The notes beneath the pieces are model-generated. The model saw only the letters and a program-made list of their open reading frames with translations. It ran no database searches and was not told where the DNA came from. From Nicotiana tabacum (taxonomy: Eukaryota > Streptophyta > Magnoliopsida > Solanales > Solanaceae), in NCBI RefSeq assembly GCF_000715075.1, contig NC_134087.1, forward strand, positions 104,261,161 to 104,325,160: DNA of 64,000 bases, written 5' to 3'. Every line of letters begins with the position of its first letter. Position 1 is the first letter of the stretch. Of this stretch, positions 43,263-55,605 are shown one piece after another. Both the position numbers and the translations under genes were made by a program.

Positions 43263-46070
43263 TGTAATGACCCAAATGGTCATCTTGTATTTTAGAATCC
43301 GAATCTATGTTCCGAAGCCTTAAAATCTCCTTTTGTCTTACCTCGATTTGCGTGGTCAGTCCGCGCGCGTTTTTGGAAAGCTTTAATGCAAATTTAAGAG
43401 AAATATTGAATTTAGCCTTTAAAATTGATTAAAGTTGACTTCGGTTAACATTTTTGGTAAACGAACCTCGACCTGTGATTTGACGGTCCCGTAGGGTCCA
43501 TAATAAAATATGGGACTTGGGCTTACCCCGTAATCAAATTCTGAGGTCCCTAGCCCGAGAAAAGAATTTTTAAAGAAAATTATTTGTTGGAAAATATAAA
43601 GACTATTCGAAATGAAACGGTGTGTGTTCTTGATGGTATCAGGCTCGTATTTTGGTTTCGCAGCTCGGTACAAGTTTAATATAATAATTAAGTCGAATCT
43701 GTGAAATTTTGTAAGAATCGGAGTTGATTTGGTATAAATCGGGCCCTAGGTTGAGGAAATGGAAAATTTGAACTATCTTATGAATTTCATGAATTTAAGG
43801 TTAAATTTGTAGTTATTGATGTTATTTCGATGATTTAATCGCACGAGCAAGTCTGTATGATGTTTTTAGACTTACGTGCATATTTGTTTTGGAGCCCCGA
43901 GGGATCGGGTAAGTTTTGGGATAGGCCATAGAGTGATTAGAACTTAGGAAACTCAGCTGTGCATCTGGTATTTTTGCATAGGCCTACGAGATCAGGCTTC
44001 ACAATTGTGAAGTGACCAGGCCTGGGAAATGCAACAACTATGTCACAAATGCGAACCAGGCTTGGGCAGACCACCCTCGCAAATGCGAACTCTGGGCCGA
44101 AATTACGAAGGCCCTTCTGTCGCAAATGCGAAGGCAGCAGTATTACAAATGGTTCGCAATTACGAACACCTGATCGTAATTGCGATAACTGTGACCTGTT
44201 AAGTGGATTTCAGACGGGATTTTTATCATTTTGCAATTTTCTCAAATCCTAAACATCCCTTGGCGATTTTTCAAAGATCCAAACTTCTCCAAATCATAGG
44301 TAAGTGATTTCTAACTCATCTTCTTCAATCTAATTCATCTTTTTACATGATTTCACTTCAAAATCTAGGGGTTTTCATGGAAAATTGGGTCTTTTTGGGT
44401 AGGAATTAGGATTTTCAAATTTTATGGATTTGGACTTCAATTTGAGGTCGAATTTCAAAATCAATTGCATATTTGAGTTCGTGGGTGAATGGGTAATCAA
44501 GTTTTGGTTCGAACTTCGAGTATTGACCTAGCAGGCCCGGGGTCGATTTTTATCTTTTTGGGAAAATATTGGGAAATCTATATTCATGCATAAGAATTGG
44601 CTTATTAAGAATTTATTGATGTTATTACGTAAATTATGACTAGATACAAGCGGATTGGAAGTGGAACCGAAAGATAAAGCGGTAATTGAGGCTTGATTTT
44701 GTCCGTGAAATTGAAGTAAGTGTTTGGTCTAACCTTAGCTTGAGGGAATAGGAGTTGTGGTCTTATTTGCTACATGTTAGTGTTGAGTAAGACGTATAAG
44801 TGTGGTGACGAGAATCTATACGTTGGTATCAAGCATGCCCATGAGTCTTATACCATGATTGTTGTGACTCTAATATGTACTGTCCATGCTTAAATTGATG
44901 ATTATCAATGTTGAACAAGACTTATGGAAGTTTCTTGGTAATTGACCATTGTTGAGTATTAGCTCAAGTTGAGATTTATTTTGTAAAATAATTGTTGAAA
45001 CGAGATTGGTTATAGCTGATTCTTTTGCCGGGATGTTATTGTTATATTGTTGATTCCCTTGCAGGGATGTATTGTTTCTATTGTTTGGGTGAGGAAGAGT
45101 GTAAAGCACAAAGGTTGATGTCGTGCATGATATTGCGAGTGAGTGTTAATGCACGAAAGGTGATGACGTGCCGATATTGTGAGTGTTAATGCACGAAGAG
45201 TTATGTTGTGCCATAATATGAGAGCTAATGCATGAAGGGTGATGTCATGCTGATATTTTGAGAGTTAATGCATGAAGGGTGATGTCGTGCCATGATTATG
45301 TGAGGTAATGCACGAAGGGTGATGTTGTGCCATTTATGTTGTTTCATATGGTGAGAACGAGAGTAAAATCATGAAGGGTGATGTCGTGCACGTGTTACTA
45401 TTTCATTATTCTTGTTGATACAAATATGATGTTCATTATGCTTCTCTATTAGCTTACTCTTAGAATTTGATATTCCCCGCAGCATGTCCCCTTTCCATCT
45501 TTATCTGTTATTTCCTGTTATTATTGTTCTGTTCATATATGATTTAACTACACATGTTATTTGGTTGTCGTGTCCTAGCCTTGTCACTAATTCGCCGAGG
45601 TTAGGCTTGATACTTACCAGTATATGGGGTCGGTTGTACTGATACTACACTCTGTACTCTTTTGTGTAGATTTCGGTGCTGGACCTTGTGTGTAGCTTGA
45701 GGTAGCTGCCTTCAGTCCAGGGAGACCAAGGTAGATCTGCTGGCGTTCGCAGAGCTTGAAGTCCCCCTTCTCCCCGTTTTAGTTTCTTCTGTCTCTTCAA
45801 TTTCGAGAACAGTTATACTTCTTTCAGACTTGTATTTGTAGTAAAAATCTTAGTCGTTCGTGGGTTGTGACACCCGATACTTGGGGGAGCTATGTATTAG
45901 ATTGTTGGTTTGTTATATCACTTCCGCATTTCTTAATTATTTTGCTTAGCTAATATCTAATTCAGTGTGATTAATAAAAATGGTGGTAACAACTGTAATT
46001 GTCGGCTTGCCTAGCTTTCACGAGTAGGCGCCATCACGACTCCTGAGGGTGGGAAATCCGAGTTGTGATA
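43263..46070 (+). repeat. 3' LTR of the chromovirus
   Basis: 2808 bp, TGTAATGACCC...GAGTTGTGATA. The terminal CA has mutated to TA. It has a palindrome block at about 43990-44200 and an expanded hairpin minisatellite at about 45108-45395 with 7 to 8 units against about five in the 5' LTR. Confidence 0.93.
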
Positions 46071-46835
46071 TTTATACATTATTATACGGATGAATCCTAT
46101 CAATGGAACTTCACATGTTCTTCTTCTTTCTTGGGGATCTTCTGAAATTTAACTCAAATCTAGCTTAAATCTAGTCCAAATCACTTCATATATAAGTTTT
46201 GAATTCCTCTTGATTCCAATCAATTGGGACAACACCCAATCCAAACAACTAACAAATCAAAAAACGCATTTTCTGAAATCGAAGCTTTGAAACACCTTTA
46301 ATGGTGACTTCTATTTTTCACGTTTTTAATCAAGCACTGAAATTAGAATTACACGTGGAATGAGGATAAGACTGAGATCATGTCAATACCTTCTTTCTAG
46401 TTTGGTGATCCAACAACCTGCCAGGTGAACCTCTTTAGTACAAACACAGTTCTTTCCACTCCATTGAAGGAAGTGTTCTTCATATGACTCAAAAAAACTA
46501 ATTCTTTTATGTATTATTTTTTCTTCTTCATCCAAATAGTGATTATCGGCTTTGAATCTGGAGGAGCACTGATGGAGAATAACAATGATGGAGAAAGTTT
46601 GGGATGCAAAGTTGGGACACGAGGAGAAGAAGAACAGAGAAAAGAAAAAAAAATTAAAAGGAGTGGGCTAATGGGTGAAAAGTAATTTTAACATTATATA
46701 CAACCTGGACCATACTGGGTAAGAGCTTCAAACGTAGGCCATTTTTTAATGGGCTATTGAGCCAAGTGATAAGGAGTGTAATTCTCCCAAAATAAATTAT
46801 CCTACCACAATGTTGTCGACTTATTGAAGGAATAA
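46071..46835. other. Non-coding target flank
   Basis: Continuation of the TATAC-rich sequence interrupted by the chromovirus. It contains no frame with a family signal, though purine-rich GAAGAAGAACAGAGAAAAG-type sequence occurs near 46620-46650. Confidence 0.45.
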
Positions 46836-46893
46836 TCTATGTATATACTAAAAGAATAAAGTTACCGTATATAATTGGCATTATGGTTAAGTC

Positions 46894-47280
46894 AAGTGGC
46901 AAGCTAATAAATGTCAATAGTATATGGTAAATTTATTATATATATATAAATTGAATTTGAATTAAAAGATAATTTTGAATTTATTGATAAATTTTTAAAA
47001 TTCGAATTTAAATTAAAATAAAATTTATCTTTTTTTATCATATTATCATACTTAATTCAAGTGGCAAGCTAATAAATGTTAATAGTATATGGTAACTTTA
47101 TTCTATATTTGTCTATGTTAGTCAATACAAATATAATATATATATTTATATATATATATATATATAAACTGAATTTGAATTAAAAGATAATTTTGAATTT
47201 ATTGATAAAGTTTTAAAATTCGAATTTAAACTAAAAATAAAATTTATCCTTTTTTTAATCATGTTATCATACTTAATTTG
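46894..47280 (+). repeat. Tandem duplication in the Helitron 5' part
   Basis: Two copies of a unit that starts CAAGTGGCAAGCTAATAAAT and includes TTGAATTAAAAGATAATTTT and TTAAAATTCGAATTTAAA. They are spaced about 165 bp apart. The second copy is longer because of a TA-repeat expansion near 47130-47165. Confidence 0.7.
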
Positions 47281-48944
47281 GTTAATGATCATATGCAAGC
47301 ATGTTAGGAACTTTTGTTATCTTTTAATTATTTTAATACTACTTCGCCTATGGCAAAAAAAAAAAATCCAACTCCATATAACTATAAAACTTTTTCACAT
47401 TTAAACCCTATAATTATAATTCTTTAAAACACGATAGATAGATTTGAATAAAGCGAATTTCTTTTAAAATAAATATAATATATAGAGTATACGTCTATGT
47501 TTATCCAAATAACAAAAAAGGAGTTTAAAATTTGAATAAAAATTTACTTACATATATAATGAAGTAAACATACATGCTGGAGAAAGAAACATCACAATAA
47601 TCGATCAATATTAAAATAAAATAAAAAGAAGTTGTTTTTTTCTTTTCTTTTTGAAAAATATTTGTTTGAAGGGTCAATTTGTATAAATGGACATCAAACA
47701 AATAATAAAATTTTGGCTATACAATTGCTATCATTAATTTCAATTTAGCACATTCTAGGAATTGAAGGATATAAGCTGAAACCCCTTCATTTAGCTGCAG
47801 TCAAGCTAATATTACAAGGGTATAATATTTTTTTCGTTGAAGAATATAAATTTTGAATCATTAGATTATGTGAAAGGTTTTTTTTCTCGAACTCAACAAT
47901 AGAGATATTGGTTTCTAATTGATAGTTTCTATAGCGATTATCAAATGTAACAAAGAGTATATTTTTAAAAAAAATGGTATGACGTGAAATAATTCTTTTT
48001 AAATGTAAACAAATTATTTTGAAAAAACTCTTTCTTTTTTTCTACTTCAAAGATAATAAAAAGATAAGATATTTTTGAACATTAGTAGAAAGTTTTTAAA
48101 ATTATTATAATAGAAGTCATATCATGATAAATTCAAAAAACCGAAATCTTATGGAATATTTACATAAATATCTGGCCAGATTTATTCTTTACTTTTTATA
48201 GCTAATATAAATAGATGATATACCGACAACACACGATTATACACATATTACATATGGATTATATATAAATTACATATTCTTCAATTTTTTAATTTAAGTG
48301 GTCGGGTGAGCACCTATTTAAGTTGATTAGATAAAGCCAAAAGAAAAATATGAAAGAATTTCAACCAAAGACTAAAAATATAAATAAAGTTCTTATGTAG
48401 GCAATTTCTATTAAAACTCATCCTTTTATAGTGAAATAAATTAATTTTTTGTAACACAATAAAGAATGACATAAAAAATAAGATAAAGAAAATAAATGTT
48501 GAAAAAATGTATGAAAGATCTAAAACCCAGAAATAGAGATGACAACAAATTTCTTCTTTTGTTTCATCTTTGTTGAGTATAAAAAATTTGGAAGCTAATC
48601 TCATCGATTTCAAATATTTTTTTCAACTCAAATACATAGATTATAAGATAAGGGTATCTTAGAATATTTTTTATTTACATTGTATGTCGTTTTTAAAAAA
48701 ATTACTATTACTAACAAACTGATATGATATTTGAATTTAAATGCAATCTGAGTAGTTTGTATTGAGGTTAAGCTAAATATGGTGTCAAAAAATAAACTAC
48801 TTGGCAATTTTAAGACAATATATGCAGTGTTATATAATAACAATCAACTAATTTAATATTTAATGATTCAAAGAACAAATTTTTTGTATATATAGGGTAT
48901 TAAAAATTAAAAATCTATGGCTAGAGATATCGATAAACTTAAAA

Positions 48945-49945
48945 TGGAGTCATACTGAAATAAAGTTTTTCCGGCTAAAGAATCATTTAAATTTTTAGAT
49001 AGTCGATTAAACTGAATTTTAAATTAAGGATAATATCTTCACTTGCATCATTATAAAGATAATCATTATTGAAATATATATAAAGTTTTAGAAATTTGAA
49101 TTTCAAAATAGAAATATTTTTGAAAGACAATATCATACGAAATAGGAGTTTAAGTCGTAGTAAAAGAGTCATCTCGTAATCAAAGAATCATTTATATTGT
49201 GTCAACCTTTGTGCTTTACCATAAATATGAGTTATTATTTCGTTCTGACTATTTTTAGGTTCCAATGACTCTAATAAGAATAGTACAAAATAAAATTATC
49301 TTACGAGATTTGAAAAAATGTTAGTCTTTTTTCATGTAGTGTTTCTTAATTAATATCTAACGATTATCTATAATTATTTAGAAGGTTTATATTTTAAGGT
49401 TATTAACTTATAATTCAAATAACTTAGATATTTAACATGTTTAATGTCAAATATCAAATTGGAGTCATATTGGGAAAAAAAATCACTGGCTAAAGAATTT
49501 TTTAAATTTTTAGATAGCCAACTAAAATGAGTTTTGAATTAAGGATAATATTTTCACTTATATTATTATAAAAGTAATTATTATTGAAAAATAAAGTTTT
49601 AGAAAGTAAAATTTTAAAAAAGAAATAATTTTTAAGAGATATCAACACACTAAATAAGAGTTCAAGTAGTAGTAAAAGAGTCAAGTCGCATCCAAAGAGT
49701 CATTCATAGTCTCAACATTTGACTGTGTTGTCATAAATATGAGTTATTATTGTGCTTCCTGATTATTTTTAGGATCCAATGACACCGGCAGGAATGGTAT
49801 CAAAAAAGAAAAATAGAAGAAATGGTTAATTGTTTTCATGTAGTGTTTTTATTAATATCCAATGACTATCTATATTTATCGAGAAAGTTTAAATTTTAAA
49901 ATTATTTACATATAATCCAAATAACTTCAATATTTGACATGATTA
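48945..49945 (+). repeat. Direct duplication of about 500 bp near the Helitron 3' end
   Basis: Two diverged copies in the same orientation, 48945 to about 49438 and 49460 to about 49945. Shared markers include TTAAATTTTTAGATAG, GTAGTAAAAGAGTCA, TAAATATGAGTTATTATT and TTTCATGTAGTGTTT. Only the second copy reaches the Helitron 3' hairpin, which suggests internal duplication or a truncated tandem Helitron. Confidence 0.65.
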
Positions 49946-49978
49946 GTGTCCACGCATCCGCGCGGGTACTAATACTAG

Positions 49979-50660
49979 TTAATATAGATAAAGGACTCTT
50001 TCTCATCCTCTGCGAATTAGCTCTCGTGGATTCCAGGGATTCTAATGCTTAACCGCCATCCTTTTTCCCTAAAATAAAAAAGGAAAAAAGAACAAAAAAA
50101 ATATTTAATTATGTATTTTGTAGAGTTTATTACTCAAATAGTTACTGGACTATTTGAAAGTATGTAGTAAAATTACTTTTCTTTCGTTTGAAACAGAAAA
50201 GACTCAACTATCCCTATTGCATTCTCATACTTACTCAAATGTATTTATTGATTTTTCCAGTTAAAAAACTAATTTGGCAGTTCATATGAATTTTTTACAT
50301 TTTTAAACCACATAAAATAATTAACACCTAAACAAAACATAAAAATCTACCCATACACCCAACCCATAAGATTTATAAAGATAAAAATTCACTCAAAAGT
50401 CTTACAAAAATATTTTTTTCTTCTTCTCTCAAAGTCACCCAAATACAAAAATTATTGGACCCATTATTATTCTATAAAAAGCAGCTCAGTAGTATTAATC
50501 TTCTCTTCAACATTTCAATATGATAAACCAATAAGCAGAATAGCCTGATAGATCTACTTACTCGGATTTGACAAGGATTCATTTAGGCACTTGTACATGC
50601 TCAAACTAGTGTTTTAAGCCCCTATGATAGCTGACCAAGCCTATATGGCATTGGATATAC
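49979..50660. other. AT-rich non-coding stretch
   Basis: No gene seen. A TATAAAAAGCAG near 50474-50485 resembles a TATA box, but no coding region follows. Confidence 0.35.
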
Positions 50661-51206
50661 TAGGATCCGTTTGGTCATAGATTTTACCAAAATAAATTTT
50701 GATTTTGGCAAATATATGTTTGGCCACAGATTTTGTCATTCTGGCAAAATCCCAAATTCCAAATCTCAAATCCTAAAATCAGCTCAATAGTTGGTTTTGG
50801 GCCAAAATATCACTATTATATTTTTTAAAAATTGCCCCAAAACTTTTGTATTTTATAAAAAAGCCCACCATTTATTATTTTGTAACAATGTTGATTCGTC
50901 TTCTCGGACATCTGATAGTGTATCATATAGTTCATTATAAAAATGATAATTTTATACCAAATTATTTATGTTCAGGACTATGGTTTGCGATAATATAATG
51001 AATGTTATTGATAACGGTACCGTTGGTTATTTGTGATAGTTTTTAGAACTTGTAGGTATAAGTCATGTTTCATGTTTTTCCAAAATAAATTTGAGAAATA
51101 TGTTTTGAAAACTAATGTTCAAATATGTTTTCATCTTCAAACTAAACTTCACCCGAATCAGATTTTTCAAAATAAATTTGGAAATCTATGGCCAAACGTT
51201 AGCTAA
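50661..51206. mobile_element. TIR element of about 540 bp, GTTTGGCCATAGATTT type
   Basis: The left end TAGGATCCGTTTGGTCATAG and the complement of the right end TAGCTAACGTTTGGCCATAG form imperfect terminal inverted repeats flanked by TA. The interior has no frame. It is a non-autonomous DNA transposon (MITE size); the superfamily cannot be set from this. Confidence 0.55.
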
Positions 51207-51839
51207 GTTGTACAAAGTGCGTGGTTACACACGCTCAAAGAGCAAGTGAAGATAATGTTTTGATTAAAAAAATATTTTGAACTTCAAAAAACAATAGTAG
51301 CAATAAAATAAAAAGAAAAAGACGAAATTTCCCAACCCCTCCCATCTTCTTCTTTTCCAACCCACTCTTCCCGTCGTAAACCCCCCTCCCCTCCTCCGCA
51401 TCCTCCATTTTACCGACATTCCACGACCACTAAGCAGCTTTCCACCTTCACTATTCCTATTCATCAGATTCACAAAGAAATAAATTAAAAATTAAAAAAC
51501 ACAAATACACACACAGCACTACTGCTTAAATTCTCTATCCTCGGCTGCTTGTTTCATACTCTATTTAGAGTTGATGCAAAAATTACTCCTGTAAGGAGAA
51601 AATGCAGAAAGATCAAAACTTGTGCTTAATCCAGGGTAGAACAGTCTTAATAGAGGGAAGGCTAAAATACATTCAGAATTTTAAATTAAAAAAAGAGTTA
51701 CAGCGGTCTAACCTAAAATCAGAATTTTAAATTTGAAACTTAAGGCAAATCTTAATTAAGTAATACCATTTCAACCAGCAATATCAAGAAAAATAATTGT
51801 CCCTAATATCATATACAAAAAAAAAACGGTGAAACATTG
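51207..51839. other. Non-coding flank of the solo LTR
   Basis: Contains a CT-rich stretch (about 51325-51415) and an A-rich part. The minus-strand frame at 51264-51473 is a by-product of the CT-rich run. No gene recognised. Confidence 0.35.
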
Positions 51840-54574
51840 TGTGACGACCCGACCAGTCGTCTCATGAGTTATCGGTCCGTTTTTCTCATTTCTGCTTCTT
51901 ATTGCTTTTCTATCGGTTCTATATGTGATCGGGTTGGCTGGCTCGGGTTTGAAAAGGTTTTGAGAAGGTTTGAGACACTTAGTCTCTTTTGAGGAAGCTT
52001 AAGTTGGAAAAGTCAACCGGATGTTGACTTACGTGTTAAAGGGCTCAGATGTGAGTTCCGATGGTTCGGATAGTTTCGGGAGGTGATTTGGGATGTGTGT
52101 GCAAAATTTCAGGTCACTCGGACGTGGTTTGGTTGAGTTTTTGATCAAAAGCGTAATTTAGAAGACTTTGGAATTCTTAGGCTTGAATCCGATGCGAATT
52201 TGGTGTTTCGATGTTTTTTTGAGCGTTCCGAAAGTTGGAACAAGTTTGAATGATATTATGGGGTATGTTGACATGTTTGGTTGAGGTCTCGGGGGCCTCG
52301 GGTAAGTTTCGGGTGGTCAATCGAACCATTTCATGTTTTGGAAAAGTGCAGAAAACTGCTGTTCAGTGTTGCAGAGAAATGACCTTCGCGTTCGCGAAGG
52401 TTTAGCTGGTGAGGCTGAGATTTTAGCTTTCGCATTCGTGAGGAAGGCTCCGCGTTTGCGAAGGGCTGGGGTCGTTGTGCATCGCGTTCGCGAGGGAGGC
52501 TCCACGTTCGCATAGAGGAAGTTGGGCAGCTGGGTTTGAGGTTGATTTGCTCATCGCATTCGCGAGAAGGGGAGCGTGTTCGCGAGGGACTGGCTGAGGA
52601 TCCATCGCGTTCGCGAGGGACTGGACGCGTTCGCGTAAGAGGAAATTGGTCAAAGTTAGATTGTGCTTCGCGAACGCGAGGCGTTGACCGCGTTCGCGAA
52701 GAAGGAATTGTGGCCTGGGCAGAATGTTTAAATAGTCATCTTGTCCGCGATTTTTGGGGTTAACTTCCATAATTTTTTAGCAATTTTGGAACTTTTTGAA
52801 GAGGATTGAAGAAGGATTCAAGGGGAAACACTTGGAGGTAAGATTCATGGACTTAATACTCGATTCTAATGTGAATTCTACCTAATTAATCATGGAAATT
52901 AAGCCTAATATTGAAGAGATAGGGCTCGTAATTGGAGACCTAGAATTTGGGATTTGAGGGGTCGTTTGTGGTTGGATTTTGATGCTTTTGGTATGAATGA
53001 ACTCGGGGAGTGATAATGAGTCCATTGATGTGATTTTTTATCAGAATCCGAGACATGTGCCCAGGGGGTCGGGTTTGGCCAATTTCGGGATTTGTGTTGT
53101 AATTTGATTTCTTTCGAGTGAGTTTTGTTCCCTTAGCATATTTTGATAGTTTTGCACTGATTTTGGTTAGATTTGGAGCATCCGGAGGCCGATTCGGGGG
53201 GAAAAGGCATCGCGAGCTAGAGATTTGGACCGGGTAGAAGTGGGTAATGATTGTAAATGTTGTCCTGAGGGTATGAAACACCGGATTGCACATCGTTTGC
53301 TATATTGAGGTGACGCATACGCTAGATGACGAGCGTGGGGTCGTGCACTATTGGGGATTGTGACTTAGTCCATCCCGAATGATTGTTTTATCGCGTATTT
53401 GATTAAAAACTATTAGTTATCATCATGTTTTGGGATGAATGCCACATTTGGGCCTCGTGCCTACTATTTGAACCCTTAAGGGGATTTTTACTAATATTTC
53501 CTCACTGTTTTGACTTTATACTTGAACTTAGTCATGCTATATTCTATTGTTTTCATAACTCAGTCATGTTTACTCTACTTTAACACTTAAATGATATTTT
53601 GGGCTGAGCACCATGTTTTACCGTTGCCCGAGTGGCTTGTGAGATTCTGACCGAGTAAGGCCAAGGGCCTATGTTGTGAGGAAACACTGATTATGATTAT
53701 GAGGCCGAGGGCCTGAGATTTGTACGCCAGGAGGTGGCTTGTTGATATAAGGTCTAGAGCCTAGTGATGATGCCACGAGATGGGTTGATATTGTGCTTGG
53801 GCCGTAAGAGGCCCCTCCAGGAGTCTGCATATCCCCAGTGAGCGCGGGTACCCATTGTGATATGAGATATAGCCCGAGGGGCTGGTATGGTTTCATATGT
53901 TGCCCGAGGGGCTGATTCTGTTGATATTGTGCCTGAGGGGCGGTTCTTTACGTGATTACCTTTCCTAGTTGCCTCTTATGTACTTGCTTAATTGTTAAAA
54001 AGGTATTTCAAAGAAGTTTTAATTGAACTAAAGTGACTTTGCACATTTTCACTGTTTCATTGCTTTTACTGGCTTTTATTGCTTCTTTATAGCCTGTTAA
54101 TATGCCTTTACATGGTTTTTTATTTCTCAGTCTGCATTTATTATTATTACTCACTGAGTTGGAGTACTCACTTTACTCCATGCACCCCATGTGCAGATTC
54201 AGGCGTTTAGGTCCTACTTGCGAGGGTTGAGAGCTATCCAGCAGATTTCGGAGATTCACTAGGTAGCTGCCCAGCGATTTGCTGCCTAGTGCTTCTTCCT
54301 CTATCTTATTTCCTTATGTTTTAGCTATTTAATAGTTGAGTAGACTTATTCAGACTTGTAGTATTATTATAGATGCTCATGACTGGTGACACCCCGATGT
54401 CGGGCTATGTCTTTTTCCGCAACTGTATTGTTTATCTTATTTTGGGGATTTATTATCATGATTAAGGCTTAGTTCCATTATTTAACTGCTTAAAAATGAA
54501 TTGGGAGTGTGTCGGCTGGCCTTATCTTCACGAGAGGCGTCATCATGACCAGATCCGGGTTTAGGGTCGTGACA
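51840..54574 (+). repeat. Solo gypsy LTR, 2.7 kb
   Basis: TGTGACGACCCGACC...GGGTCGTGACA with flanking CATTG (51835-51839) and CATTC (54575-54579), four of five identical. No internal region is attached, so it is a solo LTR, probably left by LTR-LTR recombination. It has a CG-palindrome block (52380-52720, for example CCTTCGCGTTCGCGAAGG), a hairpin array (53590-53960), and the marker GCACCCCATGTGCAGATTCA near 54182. The truncated LTR at 7658-9890 belongs to the same family. Confidence 0.85.
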
Positions 54575-55005
54575 CATTCTATGATAAAAATTTCGATGTC
54601 GGGCTTAATAAAAGGTATCTAAACCCAATAACCCATCAACATAATTAAAAAATAACTGTAAGAGAAACCCAACTTATAAGAAGAAGCAGCGACGGGGGAG
54701 GGGGTGGAGAAAGAGACGAAAATAATAAAGAGGAGAAGGAGGGGAGGTGGAAGAATGAGGAATGAGTTACATTAATTTTTTTTTCTTTTATTTTCTTTCT
54801 AATTTTAATGTTTTTTTATCTCAAAAAATAAGAAAATAATAAAAACTATTTTTAGCAAGTAAATGACGTGGATCTTATGCGGATGCACATCAGAGCAAGT
54901 GGGGAACACACATTTTATTGTAAAAATAGCACGGGCTAGCCAGATTTCGGACTGGTAATTAAAAAATAGCCAGCATTTGCAAAGTCATTGAAAAACAACC
55001 ACTAT
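54575..55005. other. Non-coding stretch after the solo LTR
   Basis: AT-rich with a GA/GGAGG-rich patch near 54680-54760. No gene. Confidence 0.35.
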
Positions 55006-55235
55006 TTTGCTGCAACACGGAAAGTTTCAACAAAATATACTGGAGATTGGTGCACCTGTGTATGAACTTCCAGTATATTATGCTAGAACTCCAACACACG
55101 GAAAGTCCCAACATAATATACCGGAGATTGGAACACCTGTGTATGAACTTCCAACATATTATGTTGGACCGGTATATTATACTGGAGCTCCAGTATATTA
55201 TGCTGGAATTCCAGTATAATATACTGAAATATTTT
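55006..55235. repeat. Palindromic CCAGTATATTATGCTGGA-type repeat cluster
   Basis: Two imperfect direct copies of about 85 bp (GTGCACCTGTGTATGAACTT and GAACACCTGTGTATGAACTT as markers) are followed by short near-palindromes such as CCAGTATATTATGCTGGA. A 70-codon plus frame reads PVYELPVYYA- and PVYYTGAPVYYAGIPV, which is an artefact of the repeat. The same motif cluster is common in Solanaceae intergenic DNA (recalled, not checked). Confidence 0.6.
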
Positions 55236-55605
55236 TCGAATTTTGAACAATGTTTTTATATAAAAAGTGATTAAATTTTGATTACTTTTGAAACGGTGGC
55301 AATTTTTGAATTTTTCCCATTTTATGAGGGACTTAAAATAAGAGAAATTTTCATAAAACATTATCTTTTAGTGGTAATTAGCTATCTATAGAGACCATTT
55401 GCTATATTACGGATTGTAGATACGTTTTCTATTGTTATAAGAAGTATTAGATGTATTTAAGCTATTGTATTCATGAATACAGTAGCAAAAATTGGCATGA
55501 ATCAGGGAAGTCCTGCTAATCAGTTGTTGTATTCGAGTGTATTCGACTGTATTCATGGCGTGAAACAGGGGATTACACTGTTTTAAACGAAAAGTGAATC
55601 AATTA
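55236..55605. other. Non-coding stretch with TGTATTCATGAATACAG words
   Basis: Near 55470-55560 the palindrome-like TGTATTCATGAATACAG and related TGTATTCGA words recur. No gene. AATTA at 55601-55605 would be the left target duplicate of the next element. Confidence 0.45.

Larger units (their letters stand above)
35225..46070 (+). mobile_element. Full-length chromovirus (Tekay/Del-like), 10.8 kb
   Basis: 5' LTR 35225-37980, internal 37981-43262, 3' LTR 43263-46070, with a perfect TTTAT duplication (35220-35224 and 46071-46075). Gene order gag, protease, RT, RNase H, integrase, chromodomain. The primer site TGGTATCAGAGC is 3 bp inside the LTR edge and the polypurine tract abuts the 3' LTR. The very long LTRs suit the Tekay/Del clade (inference). 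Stops and frameshifts interrupt gag and pol; the two LTRs differ at roughly 7 of their first 60 bases, so it is an old copy. Confidence 0.95.
46836..49978 (+). mobile_element. Non-autonomous Helitron, about 3.1 kb
   Basis: The 5' end TCTATGTATATACTAAAAGA follows an A. The 3' end has a short G/C hairpin (CCACGCATCCGCGCGGG, 49950-49966) about 11 bp before CTAG at 49975-49978, and the next base is T. This is the Helitron A/T insertion pattern with TC start and CTRR end. The interior is very AT-rich with no helicase or RPA frame, so the element depends on an autonomous partner. It contains two internal duplications (46894-47280 and 48945-49945). Confidence 0.75.

Noticed and set aside
50450..50530. 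Promoter at TATAAAAAGCAG (about 50474)
   Set aside because: No coding frame or transcript-like structure follows within the next kilobase.
52317..52770. Arg/Ala-rich frames on both strands as coding regions
   Set aside because: By-product of the CGCGTTCGCG-type palindromes in the solo LTR.
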